Assembly (NCBI GenBank): GCA_036501845.1 | Contig: DASXZO010000126.1 | Location: forward strand, 1-15,727 | Source of the DNA: JBBREP01 sp036501845 | GTDB lineage: Bacteria; Actinomycetota; Acidimicrobiia; IMCC26256; PALSA-610 | Direction: 5' to 3' | DNA length: 15,727 nucleotides | Shown here: positions 5,137-13,784 of the stretch, one piece after another | Layout: the number at the start of each line of letters is the position of its first letter | Position numbering within the stretch: position 1 is the stretch's first letter | Notes under the pieces: generated by a model | Seen by the model: the letters and a program-made list of their open reading frames with translations, nothing else | Databases searched by the model: none | What the model was told of the DNA's origin: nothing | Translations under genes and position numbers: made by a program

Positions 5137-6378
5137 CTACGACGCGGGGGATGCGATCGACGGTTCGCTGATGAAGGCGGTGCCGGCGCCTTCGGCGAAG
5201 TGGCAGGCGACGGGGTGGCCTTGGCCGCGGTCTACTAATTCCGGCTCTTCTTGCGCGCAGATTTCCTGCGCCATCCAGCAGCGGGTGCGGAAGCGGCAAC
5301 CGGAGGGTGGCGCGGCCGGAGAGGGCGGGTCGCCCTGCAACACAATCCTGGTGGTGCGGCGCTTGCGTTCGATGCGCGGGTCGGGCACGGGAACCGCGGA
5401 GAGCAACGCCTTGGTGTAGGGGTGCCCGGGGTTCTCGTAGATCTGGCGCGACGGGCCGATCTCCACGATCTTGCCGAGGTACATCACGGCCACACGATCA
5501 GAGATATGGCGGATCACGGAGAGGTCGTGCGCGATGAAGATGTACGCGAGGCCGAGCTCGTCCTGCAGTTCTTCGAGCAGGTTCACCACACCGGCTTGAA
5601 TCGAGACGTCGAGCGCCGACACCGGCTCGTCGAGCACCAGCAGGTCAGGGTTCAGCGCGAGCGCACGCGCGATACCGATGCGCTGACGTTGGCCGCCGGA
5701 GAACTCGTGCGGGAAACGGTTGGCGTGCTCCGGGTTGAGCCCGACCAGGCTCATCAGCTCCTTGATCCGAGCCGCGCCGCCCTTGCGGTACGTGTGGTGG
5801 ATCCGCATCGGCTCACCGATGATCGCCTGCACCGTCATCCGCGGGTTGAGCGACGCGTACGGGTCTTGGAACACGAACTGGATCTTGCCGCGCAGCTCGC
5901 GCAGGTCTTTCGGCGAGATCTTCATGAGATCCTGGCCGCGGTACACGATCGAGCCCGACGTCGCGGGGATCAGCCGCATGATCAGCCGGCCGGTGGTCGA
6001 CTTGCCGCAACCCGACTCGCCGACGAGTCCGAGCGTCTCCCCCGCCGTCAACTTGAAACTCACGCCCGACACCGCGTGCACATGACCAATCGTGTGCTTC
6101 ACGAATCCGGCGCGAATCGGGAAGTCCTTCACGAGGTCGGTCACCTCGAGGAAGGTCTCACCGAAGCGCGCGTTGCGCCGCGCAATGGCGTCGGGGTCGA
6201 CGGCGGTGACGAGATCGTCGGAGATCTTCGCCCCGCTTGCCGCGCTCACCGGTGCCTGCGCGACGACCGCAGGGATTTCGTCGGTGCCGAGCTCGTCGGC
6301 GACATGCGGCGCGCTACTCGGGTCGCTGGCGCCGTTCGAACCGTTGCCGGCGCCCGCACCATTCCCCGAGGTGGTCAT
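5137..6378 (-). CDS. oppF: Oligopeptide/dipeptide ABC importer, ATP-binding subunit OppF-like
   Basis: The protein has 413 residues and is one of two ATPases that power peptide uptake at the inner face of the membrane. Seen motifs are Walker A G-E-S-G-C-G-K-S-T (120-128), Q-loop Gln171, signature F-S-G-G-Q (226-230), Walker B L-L-V-L-D-E (246-251) and H-loop His284. The C-terminal peptide-transporter extension has four cysteines (361, 367, 374, 392; CX5CX6CX17C), the pattern of the iron-sulfur or structural cysteine motif in OppF/DppF proteins. The ATG at 6378 overlaps the oppD stop (ATGA), so the genes are translationally coupled; the frame is open further upstream but that part is antisense-like coding inside oppD. 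It has an unusual N-terminal 72-residue Gly/Ala/Ser-rich extension before the ABC domain. Whether the substrate is di- or oligopeptide cannot be told. Confidence 0.93.
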   Translation of the reverse strand: MTTSGNGAGAGNGSNGASDPSSAPHVADELGTDEIPAVVAQAPVSAASGAKISDDLVTAVDPDAIARRNARFGETFLEVTDLVKDFPIRAGFVKHTIGHVHAVSGVSFKLTAGETLGLVGESGCGKSTTGRLIMRLIPATSGSIVYRGQDLMKISPKDLRELRGKIQFVFQDPYASLNPRMTVQAIIGEPMRIHHTYRKGGAARIKELMSLVGLNPEHANRFPHEFSGGQRQRIGIARALALNPDLLVLDEPVSALDVSIQAGVVNLLEELQDELGLAYIFIAHDLSVIRHISDRVAVMYLGKIVEIGPSRQIYENPGHPYTKALLSAVPVPDPRIERKRRTTRIVLQGDPPSPAAPPSGCRFRTRCWMAQEICAQEEPELVDRGQGHPVACHFAEGAGTAFISEPSIASPAS

Positions 6379-7436
6379 GCCGGCACCCCCACGGGGATCT
6401 CGTCGCGCCGTAGGCACGACGAACGGTGACCGGGCTCCACGATCTCGAGGCTCGGCACCACGGTGTCGCACGTGCCCGCGAGCGCATGCGGGCACCGCGG
6501 GTTGAAGGCGCAACCGGGCGGCAGGAAGATCAGCGACGGCGGCTGGCCCTTGATGCGATACAGCTTCTCCCCGCCGCCGGTGCGGTCGTCGAGCCGCGGC
6601 AGCGACGCCAGCAAACCTTGCGTATACGGGTGGCGCGACGTGTAAAAAATCTCGTCGACCGGTCCGGTCTCCACCTGGCGACCCGCGTACATCACCATCA
6701 CGCGCTCGGCCACGCCCGCGACCACACCAAGGTCGTGCGTGATCAGCATGATGCTCGAGTTCATGCGGTCCTGGATGCGCTCGATCACGTCGAGCACCTG
6801 CGCCTGAATCGTCACGTCGAGCGCGGTGGTCGGCTCGTCGGCGATCAGCACGTCGGGCTCGTTGGCGATCATCATCGCGATCATCGCCCGCTGGCGCATA
6901 CCGCCCGAGTACTCGTGCGGATACTGGTCGAAGCGCTGCTTCGGATTCGGGATGCCCACGAGGTCGAGCAGCGCCACCGACTGTTCGTGCAGCTCGTGCC
7001 GGCTGAGCTTGTGGTGCACTTCGATCGACTCGGCGATCTGCTTGCCGACTGTGTAGACGGGGTTCAGCGCGGTGAGCGCGTCTTGGAAGATCATCGCGAT
7101 CTTCTGCCCTCGGTACGGGCGCAGCTGGCTCTCGGGCAGGCCGAGGATCTCGGTACCGCGGAAGCGGATGCTGCCGGTGATCTCTGCGGTCTTGGGGAGC
7201 AATCCGAGGATCGCCATCGACGTGACGCTCTTGCCCGAACCCGACTCCCCCACGATGCCAAGCGTCTCGTTGGCGTGAAGATCGAAGGTCACGTTCTCGA
7301 CCGCGTGCACGAGCCCGTCGTCGGTCGGGAACCGAACGCAGAGGTCTTTCACCGACAACACCGCGTCGGTGCTGGTCGCCTTGGGCTCCTCCCGGCCGAG
7401 CAGGTCGGTCGGGACGGGCTGGAAGTCGGCCGTCAT
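6375..7436 (-). CDS. oppD: Oligopeptide/dipeptide ABC importer, ATP-binding subunit OppD-like
   Basis: The protein has 353 residues and is the partner ATPase of OppF. It shows Walker A G-E-S-G-S-G-K-S (63-70), Q-loop Gln118, signature Y-S-G-G-M (176-180), Walker B V-L-I-A-D-E (196-201) and H-loop His234. The C-terminal peptide-transporter domain includes a C-A-F-N-P-R-C...C...C cysteine set. I chose the ATG at 7436 because GAGG lies about 5 bases before it; a GTG at 7442 would add two residues but leaves no ribosome site. It sits 7 bases after the oppC stop and overlaps oppF by 4 bases, in line with a single operon. The length and motifs are normal for the family. Confidence 0.94.
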   Translation of the reverse strand: MTADFQPVPTDLLGREEPKATSTDAVLSVKDLCVRFPTDDGLVHAVENVTFDLHANETLGIVGESGSGKSVTSMAILGLLPKTAEITGSIRFRGTEILGLPESQLRPYRGQKIAMIFQDALTALNPVYTVGKQIAESIEVHHKLSRHELHEQSVALLDLVGIPNPKQRFDQYPHEYSGGMRQRAMIAMMIANEPDVLIADEPTTALDVTIQAQVLDVIERIQDRMNSSIMLITHDLGVVAGVAERVMVMYAGRQVETGPVDEIFYTSRHPYTQGLLASLPRLDDRTGGGEKLYRIKGQPPSLIFLPPGCAFNPRCPHALAGTCDTVVPSLEIVEPGHRSSCLRRDEIPVGVPA

Positions 7437-7443
7437 CCCCACC

Positions 7444-8373
7444 TCACGTCGAATGCTTCGCTTGCGGGTCGAACGCGTCGCGCAACCCGTCGCCGATGAA
7501 GTTCACGCACAGCACCACGATCAGCAGCATGAGCCCCGGAAACAGCAGCAAGTGGATCTTCGACGTGTCGTTCACCGCGCCCTCGTTGTCGGAGAGCAGA
7601 AGGCCCCACGATGTCTGCGGCGCTTGGATACCAAAACCGAGGAACGTGAGCGTCGACTCGGCCACGATCGCATACGCCACCGAGAGCGTGAGGTTCACCA
7701 TGATCGGGCCGAACATGTTGGGCAACATGTGACGGCCGATGATCCGCCGGCTCGGCGCGCCCGAAGCTTGGGCCGCTTCGACAAACTCTTTCTGCTTCAG
7801 TTGGAGCACCTGCCCGCGTGAGATGCGGGCCACGTAGGTCCAGCCGAACAGGCTCAGGGCCACGATGATCCAGCCGGCGCTGTGGCCTTCGTACTGCAGC
7901 AGCACGGCGATCACCGCGAGGAACGGCATCACGAGGAACAGGTCGGTGAGCGCGCTCAGTGGGCCGTCGACCCACTTGCCGAAGTAGCCCGCCGCGGAAC
8001 CGAGGAACACGCCGAACGTGGTCGACACGATCGCGACGACGAAACCGATCTTCAGCGAGATCTGGCCGCTCTTCAGCAGCACGTAGAAGAAGTCCTGGCC
8101 TTGCTCGTCGGTACCGAGCCAGTGCTTCATCGATGGACCCTGCGCGCCGCTGAGTGCGGTGCTGATGTCGAACCCGTTGTGATGGCCCCGGGCGAAGATG
8201 CCGGGGAAGAAGCACATGATCGTGATCGCGATCAGCATGATCAGGCCGAACACCGCGAGCTTGTGGTGCATGAAGCGGCGGCGGAACAGCTGCCATTGCG
8301 TGCGCGGGACGGGCTCGGCGGTGACGGCGAGCTCGAGGTCGGCGCTGTGTTCGGGAGGCGCGGTAATGGTCAC
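7444..8373 (-). CDS. oppC: Oligopeptide/dipeptide ABC importer, permease OppC-like
   Basis: The protein has 309 residues and is one of two membrane subunits forming the peptide channel. An N-terminal cytoplasmic stretch leads to the first membrane helix (about 39-58), followed by the H-W-L-G-T-D-E-x-G-x-D motif (84-94) typical of OppC/DppC. Further helices lie around 108-130, 143-160 and 167-183. The EAA loop that contacts the ATPases is E-F-V-E-A-A-Q-A-S-G-A (196-206) through L-P-N (217-219). Two more helices follow to the end. The start is a GTG at 8373 that overlaps the oppB stop as GTGA, so it is translationally coupled to oppB. Confidence 0.93.
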   Translation of the reverse strand: MTITAPPEHSADLELAVTAEPVPRTQWQLFRRRFMHHKLAVFGLIMLIAITIMCFFPGIFARGHHNGFDISTALSGAQGPSMKHWLGTDEQGQDFFYVLLKSGQISLKIGFVVAIVSTTFGVFLGSAAGYFGKWVDGPLSALTDLFLVMPFLAVIAVLLQYEGHSAGWIIVALSLFGWTYVARISRGQVLQLKQKEFVEAAQASGAPSRRIIGRHMLPNMFGPIMVNLTLSVAYAIVAESTLTFLGFGIQAPQTSWGLLLSDNEGAVNDTSKIHLLLFPGLMLLIVVLCVNFIGDGLRDAFDPQAKHST

Positions 8374-9350
8374 GACAACCGGATCCTCGGATCGAGCACG
8401 CCGTACATGACGTCGGCAATGAGGTTGAACAGGATGATGAAGAACGCGGTGAACAGCATCCAGCCGAGCAGCGCCGGCGCGTCACCTGCGGTGAGGCTGT
8501 CGATGAAGTAACGGCCCATCCCGGAGATCGAGAAGATCTGCTCGGTGATGATGAGGCCGCCGAACAAGTAGGCGGTGTCGAGCGCCATCACGGTGACGAG
8601 CGGGATCAGCGCGTTGCGGAACGCGTGCTTGAAGATCACCTTGCGGCGCGGCACGCCCTTGGCCTGCGCGGTGCGGATGTAGTCGGCGCTCAGCACGTCG
8701 AGCATCGACGCACGCTCGAACCGACTCCACGACGCCACCGATTGCACCACGAGCGTCGCGACAGGTAACGCCAGATGTCGGTAGTAGTCGAGGTTGAAGA
8801 TCCCCGACTGGCCGGTGCCGTGCAGCCCGATCGAATACAGGATCGGTTGCTGCAAGTGGAACGTGGTGACCGGCCAGGTGACGAAGATGACGATCGCCAT
8901 GAGGCCGAACCAGAACGGCGGCATGGCGATACCGAGGTACGACGCCCCGGTGAAGATGTAGTCGCCGGCCGAGTATTGCTTCACGGCGGAGTAGAGGCCG
9001 ATGCCGATGGCGAGCAGCGCCGAGATCAGCGTGCCCCAGAACACCAGGTGCACGGTGGTGCCCATCTTGTGGATCAGCTCGCCGAACACCGGGTTGTTGG
9101 TGCGCTGGCTGATGCCGAGGTTGCCGTGCAGGGCTTTGGTGAGCCAGTGCCACCACTGCACGGCGATCGGCGAGTCGAGCCCCAGCTCTTTCTTGTGCTG
9201 GAGAAGGTTGGCGGCAGCGTCGGGGCTGTGCAGGTTGCGATATTTCGCCAGCGGGTCGAACGCGATGCGCAGACCCCAGAACGTGAGGAACGACGCGACG
9301 ATCAGTACCGGGATGGAGTACAGGATCCGCCGTGCGATGTAGGACAGCAT
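8370..9350 (-). CDS. oppB: Oligopeptide/dipeptide ABC importer, permease OppB-like
   Basis: The protein has 326 residues and is the other membrane subunit of the importer. An arginine-bearing N-terminus leads straight into helix 1 (about 9-30), the usual start of this family. Helices follow near 101-123, 132-160, 193-208, 247-268 and 293-316. The EAA loop is D-Y-I-R-T-A-Q-A-K-G-V (223-233) through R-N-A-L-I-P (245-250). The ATG at 9350 has a GAGG ribosome site a few bases upstream. It is the first gene after the intercistronic hairpin and is coupled to oppC by a 4-base overlap. Confidence 0.94.
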   Translation of the reverse strand: MLSYIARRILYSIPVLIVASFLTFWGLRIAFDPLAKYRNLHSPDAAANLLQHKKELGLDSPIAVQWWHWLTKALHGNLGISQRTNNPVFGELIHKMGTTVHLVFWGTLISALLAIGIGLYSAVKQYSAGDYIFTGASYLGIAMPPFWFGLMAIVIFVTWPVTTFHLQQPILYSIGLHGTGQSGIFNLDYYRHLALPVATLVVQSVASWSRFERASMLDVLSADYIRTAQAKGVPRRKVIFKHAFRNALIPLVTVMALDTAYLFGGLIITEQIFSISGMGRYFIDSLTAGDAPALLGWMLFTAFFIILFNLIADVMYGVLDPRIRLS

Positions 9351-9383
9351 GTCGTTCCTCGGGCTTCACCCTTCAGAGAGCGA

Positions 9384-9412
9384 ATGGGCCCGGTCTCCAA
9401 GACCGGGCCCAT
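9384..9412 (-). terminator. Strong 12-bp hairpin between oppA and oppB
   Basis: ATGGGCCCGGTC (9384-9395) and GACCGGGCCCAT (9401-9412) flank a 5-base loop. It lies 18 bases after the oppA stop and 33 bases before the oppB ATG. No T-run follows on the minus strand, so partial termination or protection of the upstream mRNA end is more likely than a full stop. In peptide transporters such a hairpin lets the binding protein be made in excess over the membrane subunits; its use here is inferred. Confidence 0.65.
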
Positions 9413-9430
9413 CCTCTCACGTTGAAGTGA

Positions 9431-11158
9431 TCAGCTGCACGAACCGCCCGTGCAACCCCATTGATCGATGTTCCAGAACATGCCCATGATCGCGTTGTCC
9501 GAGACCGGACCGACCACGTTCTTGCTCCAGAGCAGGATGTCGGGGAGCGGGTCGATCGGCAACGATGCCATGTCGGCCGCCAGGATGTCGTCGCCGGACT
9601 TTGCCGCAGCCATCTGCGCCGCGGGGTCGAGCGAGTCGTCGACGATCTGGAGCTGCTTGTCAGCAGCAGGGCTGCTGTACCGCTGCCAGTTGTTACCCGT
9701 CTGGTTGTTGGCCGCAGTCGGGATGTTCTTCGTGCAGAACTGCGCACACAGACCAGGAACGATCGCCGTCACCTGCTGTGCGTACAGCGCCATCTGGAAG
9801 TCACCGTTCGGACCGTCCTTGCCGAACAGGTCGGCCGCGGAACGGAACCGCAGGCTCACGTCGAAGCCCGCGCCCTTCAGTTCACCTTGCAACGCCTCCA
9901 GCGTGAGCTGACGACGCTTGTTCTGCTCGGTGGTGCTGATCGCGAACGACGCCTTCTGGCCGTTCTTGGTCCAGAAACCGCCCTGCATCGTGTAGCCGTC
10001 GCCCGTCATGAGCGACTTCACCTTTGCCGGGTCGGGCTTGTAGTTCGAGAAGGCGTTCTGGTCCGAGTAGTCGGCCAGCACGAACGGGTTCAGCGAGTTG
10101 ATCGCCTTGTTCACGCCGAGACCGCCGAAGAGCTGCTTCACGATCGCGTCACGATCGATCGAGTAGGCAACTGCCTGGCGGACCGCCTTGTCGTTGAACG
10201 GGGCCTTGCCGTTCTGAATCCACAGCGCCTCGACCGCACCGGTCTGTGCCGACGCGATGCTGTGTGCGCCAGCCGGCAGGCTGCCGGAGGTGATGGCCGA
10301 GATCACGTCGACCTGAGGCTGCGGGTAGAGCGCCTGCACCTGGTTCGACTTGAACGCCTGGAACTCAGCCGCAGTGTCGGCCTCGATCTTGAAGACGACC
10401 TTGTCGAGCTTCGGCTTCGGACCCCAGTACTTCGTGTTCGGGGTGAGGGTGATGTTGTCGCCCTTGGTCCACTTGGCGAACCAGGGACCACCCGACCAGT
10501 CGTAACCGTTCTTCATCTCGGTGTCGCGGTCACCCTTCGACAGGATGTGCGACGGCATGATGCCGTAGGCCGCGCTGAAGAGCTGCATCCATCCCGAGTA
10601 GGTCTGGCCCTGCTTGTACGTGACGACCGGCTGCGCCTCGTTCGTGCAGTCGACGTTCGCGATGCCGGTGTAACCGGTCGGGTCGTAGATGTTCTTGCCC
10701 GTCGCGATCTGCTGCCACGTGTACTTGAAGTCGTCGCAGGTGATCGGCACGCCGTCACTCCAGACGGCCTTCGGGTTGATGTTGTAGGTGATGGTCTGCA
10801 CCGGCGTCGTCTTGAGCGTCGGCATACCGGAGAGCACCGGACCGGGCTCGTACTTGTACGAGCCGTCGGCCTGCTTCAACGGGATGAGCGCGGACGGCAT
10901 GGTGGTGACCTGTGCCATCCAGTAGCCCCAACTGGAGCCAGCGCAGCTGCCGACCCAGTCCATGCAGTCGGGTTCTTGCTCGGCGCCGACGGTGAGAGTG
11001 CCGCCCGTCGGCACTGGGCCGGTGGTGGTGTTCGAAGACGGTGCCTTCGTACTCGGGGTTGCGGATTTACTGCTACTGCTGCCGCACGCCGCAGCGACCA
11101 TCGAGAGCGTCGCGACGCCGGCGAGCACCTGCGCGTAACGCTTGTGCTTGTGAATCAA
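9431..11158 (-). CDS. oppA: Peptide-binding lipoprotein of the ABC importer, OppA-like
   Basis: The protein has 575 residues. The N-terminus is a lipoprotein signal (basic M-I-H-K-H-K-R, hydrophobic core, M-V-A-A-A-C with Cys25 as lipid anchor). A low-complexity Ser/Thr/Pro tether follows (about 26-50), then a family-5 extracellular solute-binding domain: T-L-T-V-G-A-E-Q-E-P-D near 54-64, A-V-W-S-D-G-V-P-I-T in the first third, and a V-R-Q-A-V-A-Y-S-I-D-R-D motif in the middle. It would capture peptides outside the membrane and pass them to OppB/OppC. The start is TTG at 11158, with GGGGAGG about 10 bases upstream. No ATG or GTG would keep the basic signal-peptide head. The secG gene ends 77 bases upstream, so opp may have its own promoter there or continue from the secG transcript. 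The precise ligand, di- or oligopeptide or another family-5 substrate, is not known. Confidence 0.93.
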   Translation of the reverse strand: MIHKHKRYAQVLAGVATLSMVAAACGSSSSKSATPSTKAPSSNTTTGPVPTGGTLTVGAEQEPDCMDWVGSCAGSSWGYWMAQVTTMPSALIPLKQADGSYKYEPGPVLSGMPTLKTTPVQTITYNINPKAVWSDGVPITCDDFKYTWQQIATGKNIYDPTGYTGIANVDCTNEAQPVVTYKQGQTYSGWMQLFSAAYGIMPSHILSKGDRDTEMKNGYDWSGGPWFAKWTKGDNITLTPNTKYWGPKPKLDKVVFKIEADTAAEFQAFKSNQVQALYPQPQVDVISAITSGSLPAGAHSIASAQTGAVEALWIQNGKAPFNDKAVRQAVAYSIDRDAIVKQLFGGLGVNKAINSLNPFVLADYSDQNAFSNYKPDPAKVKSLMTGDGYTMQGGFWTKNGQKASFAISTTEQNKRRQLTLEALQGELKGAGFDVSLRFRSAADLFGKDGPNGDFQMALYAQQVTAIVPGLCAQFCTKNIPTAANNQTGNNWQRYSSPAADKQLQIVDDSLDPAAQMAAAKSGDDILAADMASLPIDPLPDILLWSKNVVGPVSDNAIMGMFWNIDQWGCTGGSCS

Positions 11159-11235
11159 GGTTCAGAGACCTCCCCGTCTCATTGAAATCCCTTCGAGGCC
11201 CGGCCGGCCGGCCGTACCTCGCACCGCGGCGCGGC

Positions 11236-11463
11236 TTATTGGAGTCGGATTGCGAGCAGGATCGTCGTGAAGATGAAGACCAGACCGGCGATGACCGTGG
11301 CTCGGTCGAGATTCTTCTCCATGACGGTGGAGCCCGCCATCGAACCGCCCACGTTCCCACCGAACATGTCGGACAGTCCGCCGCCACGCCCGGCGTGCAG
11401 GAGCACGAGCAGGATCAAGAAGAGCGACACGATCACGTGCACGATCCCGATGATCAAGGTCAC
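11236..11463 (-). CDS. secG: Preprotein translocase subunit SecG
   Basis: This is a 75-residue membrane protein with two helices (about 2-22 and 54-72). They are joined by the glycine-rich loop G-R-G-G-G-L-S-D-M-F-G-G typical of SecG. It belongs to the SecYEG export channel and assists SecA-driven translocation. I chose the GTG at 11463 because AAGGAG lies 9 bases before it; an upstream TTG at 11493 in the same frame would add ten polar residues without a ribosome site. The position after gap-pgk-tpiA is the common actinobacterial arrangement. There are 328 bases between tpiA and this start, so it may have its own promoter. Confidence 0.93.
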   Translation of the reverse strand: MTLIIGIVHVIVSLFLILLVLLHAGRGGGLSDMFGGNVGGSMAGSTVMEKNLDRATVIAGLVFIFTTILLAIRLQ

Positions 11464-11791
11464 AGCACTCGACTCCTTGGCCGTTGCGTGCAATGCATGT
11501 TGCTGATGTTGGCTGATGGGCTGGAATTCGCGGCAGTTGCCGCCGTGTTGTCAAACGGTGCCCGACGGGCGTCGGAGCGGCCGAAGCTTATACACCGATT
11601 TGTCGGCGCGCGTTCACATCGACCGGTTGACGACCAGGACGTTCGTCCCGGTCAGGCTGGTTTTGGAACGGAGCGGCGCAAATCGGTACAGATATTCCGT
11701 CGACCCATGGGCGCCATCGCGGTATAGGCCGTTCGACCCAGGGCCGTGTGACCTCCCCTGCCGACCTACCGGGCGGTAGCTCCGCGGCGGC
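11464..11791 (-). other. Gene-free tpiA-secG interval
   Basis: I see no gene in this 328-base interval. A short stem CTACC/GGTAG (11766-11770/11775-11779) lies 12 bases after the tpiA stop, and a G+C-rich imperfect stem lies near 11635-11656 (GGACG/CGTCC at its centre). Neither is followed by a clear T-run on the minus strand. A TTGACA-like -35 hexamer is present at 11554-11549 on the minus strand, about 85 bases before the secG start, but its -10 is poor (GCGAAT). A TATAAG hexamer near 11594-11589 is another candidate. Promoter calls here are tentative. Confidence 0.35.
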
Positions 11792-12568
11792 TCAAGCTGC
11801 CGTGTATCTGACGATCCGGGCGAAGTCGTCGGGGTCGAGCGACGCCCCGCCCACCAGCGCGCCGTCGATCTCGGGCTTGGCCATGAGCTCGGCGATGTTG
11901 CCCGGCTTCACGCTCCCGCCGTAGAGGATGCGCATCCCGTCGGCCTCGTCGCCCACCTGCTCGCGCAGCGTCGCACGGACGACCCCGATGGTGTCGTTGG
12001 CATCGTCGGGGGTGGCGTTGCGACCGGTGCCGATCGCCCAGATCGGCTCGTAGGCCACCACGCAGGCGCCGACGTCGGCCGACTTCAGGCCGTGGAACGC
12101 GGCGCGCACCTGACCTTGGACCTTGGCGTCGGTGCCCCCGGCCTCGCGCTCCTCGAGCGTCTCGCCCACGCACAGGATCGGCGTCATGCCGTGGGCCAGG
12201 ATCGACCGGACCTTCTTGGCAATCATGTCGTCGGTTTCGCCGAACAGCTCACGCCGCTCGGAGTGTCCTGCGATCACGAACCGCACGTTGAGCTTGGCGA
12301 GCATGCTCGGGCTCACCTCACCGGTGAACGCGCCTTGGTTCTCCCAGTGGCAGTGCTGCGCGCCGAGTTGGATCGACATCCGGTCGCTCTCGATCACGGT
12401 CTGGATCGAGCGCAGCGACACGAACGACGGGCACACGACCACCTCGCAGCGGTCGTAGTCGCCGCGTTCGAGCCGGTACGCGAGCTTCTGCACCACCTGG
12501 ATCGCTTCGAGATGGTTGTGGTGCATCTTCCAGTTGCCCGCCATGAGCGGCTTGCGTGCATCGGCCAT
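11792..12568 (-). CDS. tpiA: Triosephosphate isomerase
   Basis: The protein has 258 residues and is the cytoplasmic glycolytic enzyme interconverting dihydroxyacetone phosphate and glyceraldehyde 3-phosphate. It has substrate-binding G-N-W-K (11-14, with Asn12 and Lys14), the catalytic His102 in I-A-G-H-S-E-R-R, and catalytic Glu174 in A-Y-E-P-I-W followed by the flexible loop A-I-G-T-G (178-182). The phosphate-binding Y-G-G-S-V motif lies in the last fifth. The length is typical. The ATG at 12568 lies 7 bases after the pgk stop, and its likely ribosome site (AAGGG) sits within the end of pgk, so it belongs to the gap-pgk-tpiA operon. Confidence 0.97.
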   Translation of the reverse strand: MADARKPLMAGNWKMHHNHLEAIQVVQKLAYRLERGDYDRCEVVVCPSFVSLRSIQTVIESDRMSIQLGAQHCHWENQGAFTGEVSPSMLAKLNVRFVIAGHSERRELFGETDDMIAKKVRSILAHGMTPILCVGETLEEREAGGTDAKVQGQVRAAFHGLKSADVGACVVAYEPIWAIGTGRNATPDDANDTIGVVRATLREQVGDEADGMRILYGGSVKPGNIAELMAKPEIDGALVGGASLDPDDFARIVRYTAA

Positions 12569-12575
12569 TGCTGAT

Positions 12576-13784
12576 TCAGCCCTTCTGTGCGTTGCGCAGC
12601 GCTTCGAGTCCGGGGAGGTCGCCGTACTCGAGGAATTCGAGCGACGCGCCGCCGCCCGTGCTCACGTGGTCGATGCGCTTGTCGAGCCCGAACTCGCGTA
12701 CCGCGGCCGCGCTGTCGCCACCGCCGATCACCGTGAAGCCGTCGCAGTCGGCCACCGCTTCGGCCACGGTGCGAGTGCCTGCCGCAAACGGCGCCATCTC
12801 GAACACGCCCATGGGCCCGTTCCACAGCACCGTGCGCGCCTGCTCGATCTGCTCGGCGTAGGTGCCGGCCGTCTCGGGTCCGATGTCGAGGCCCTTCCAA
12901 CCGTTGGGGATACGGCCCGCGCCGCAGTGGCGCGTCTGCGCGGTGGGCGCCATCTCTTTGGCCACCACCACATCGGTGGGCACGAGCACGCGCCCGGTGG
13001 CGAGGAGTTCCTTGCAGCGCTCCACAAAGGCGGGCTCCACGAGGCTGTCGCCGATCGCGAGGCCCTGGGCGACGTGGAACGTGAACGCCATCGCGCCGCC
13101 GATCAGGATCGTGTCGCAGTGCTCGAGCAGCGCGCCGATCACCCCGAGTTTGTCGCTCACCTTGGCGCCGCCGAGCACACCCACGAACGGGTGCGCGGGT
13201 GCATGGAGCAAGCCGCCGAGTGCGTCGACTTCGCCCGCGAGCAGGCGGCCGGCCGCGCTCGGCAAGACGCGCGGCGGGCCAACGATCGACGCGTGGGCGC
13301 GGTGCGCGGCACCGAACGCGTCGTCGACGTAGTAGTCGCCGAGCGCGCTGAGCCGAGCGCAGAAGTCTTCGTCGCACGCCTCTTCGCCCGGATCGAACCG
13401 GAGGTTCTCGAGCAGGAGCACCTCGCCGGGGCCGAGCCCGGCCGCGCGAGCCGTCGATTCCGGTCCGGCAACGTCGGGCGAGAGGGTCACAGTGGTGCCG
13501 AGCAGTTCCGAGAGGCGCGTGGCGACCGGCGCGAGCGAATACTTCGGGTTCGCCTCGCCCTTGGGCCGGCCCAGGTGCGAGCACAGCACGATCGAATGGC
13601 CGCGGGCGCGCAACCATTCGAGAGTGGGAACCGCCGCGGTGATGCGCAGGTCGTCGCTGATGCGCGGGTGGGCCTCGTCGCTGCGGTCGAGGGGCACGTT
13701 GAGATCGGCGCGCACCAACACGCGTGCCGGTGCGGCCGGCAGATCCTCGAGTTGTGGAAGGCTCACCTCTCCCCCGAGGCTCAC
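12576..13784 (-). CDS. pgk: Phosphoglycerate kinase
   Basis: The protein has 402 residues. It transfers the acyl phosphate of 1,3-bisphosphoglycerate to ADP in the cytoplasm. Visible motifs are V-L-V-R-A-D-L-N-V-P (22-31), S-H-L-G-R-P-K-G (69-76), L-L-E-N-L-R-F (124-130), G-G-A-K-V-S-D-K, G-P-M-G-V-F-E in the nucleotide domain, G-G-G-D-S-A-A-A and the C-terminal S-T-G-G-G-A-S-L-E. I chose the GTG at 13784 because it overlaps the gap stop as GTGA; a GTG at 13766 (396 residues) is an alternative, and neither has an ideally spaced ribosome site, which suggests coupling to gap translation. The frame stays open far upstream, antisense to nothing but in a shifted frame of gap, and this extension is not part of the protein. 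Confidence 0.96.
   Translation of the reverse strand: MSLGGEVSLPQLEDLPAAPARVLVRADLNVPLDRSDEAHPRISDDLRITAAVPTLEWLRARGHSIVLCSHLGRPKGEANPKYSLAPVATRLSELLGTTVTLSPDVAGPESTARAAGLGPGEVLLLENLRFDPGEEACDEDFCARLSALGDYYVDDAFGAAHRAHASIVGPPRVLPSAAGRLLAGEVDALGGLLHAPAHPFVGVLGGAKVSDKLGVIGALLEHCDTILIGGAMAFTFHVAQGLAIGDSLVEPAFVERCKELLATGRVLVPTDVVVAKEMAPTAQTRHCGAGRIPNGWKGLDIGPETAGTYAEQIEQARTVLWNGPMGVFEMAPFAAGTRTVAEAVADCDGFTVIGGGDSAAAVREFGLDKRIDHVSTGGGASLEFLEYGDLPGLEALRNAQKG

Noticed and set aside
5137..6513. 458-residue version of OppF starting inside oppD
   Set aside because: The first 45 residues read an alternative frame of the oppD end; the ATG at 6378 overlapping the oppD stop is the natural start.
5251..7499. 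Long plus-strand open frames opposite oppF and oppD
   Set aside because: Antisense shadows of ABC ATPase genes with intact motifs on the minus strand.
9461..11185. 574-residue plus-strand open frame opposite oppA
   Set aside because: Composition is Arg/Val/Leu/His-rich, as expected for the antisense of a high-GC gene; no motif was recognised, and oppA on the other strand is certain.
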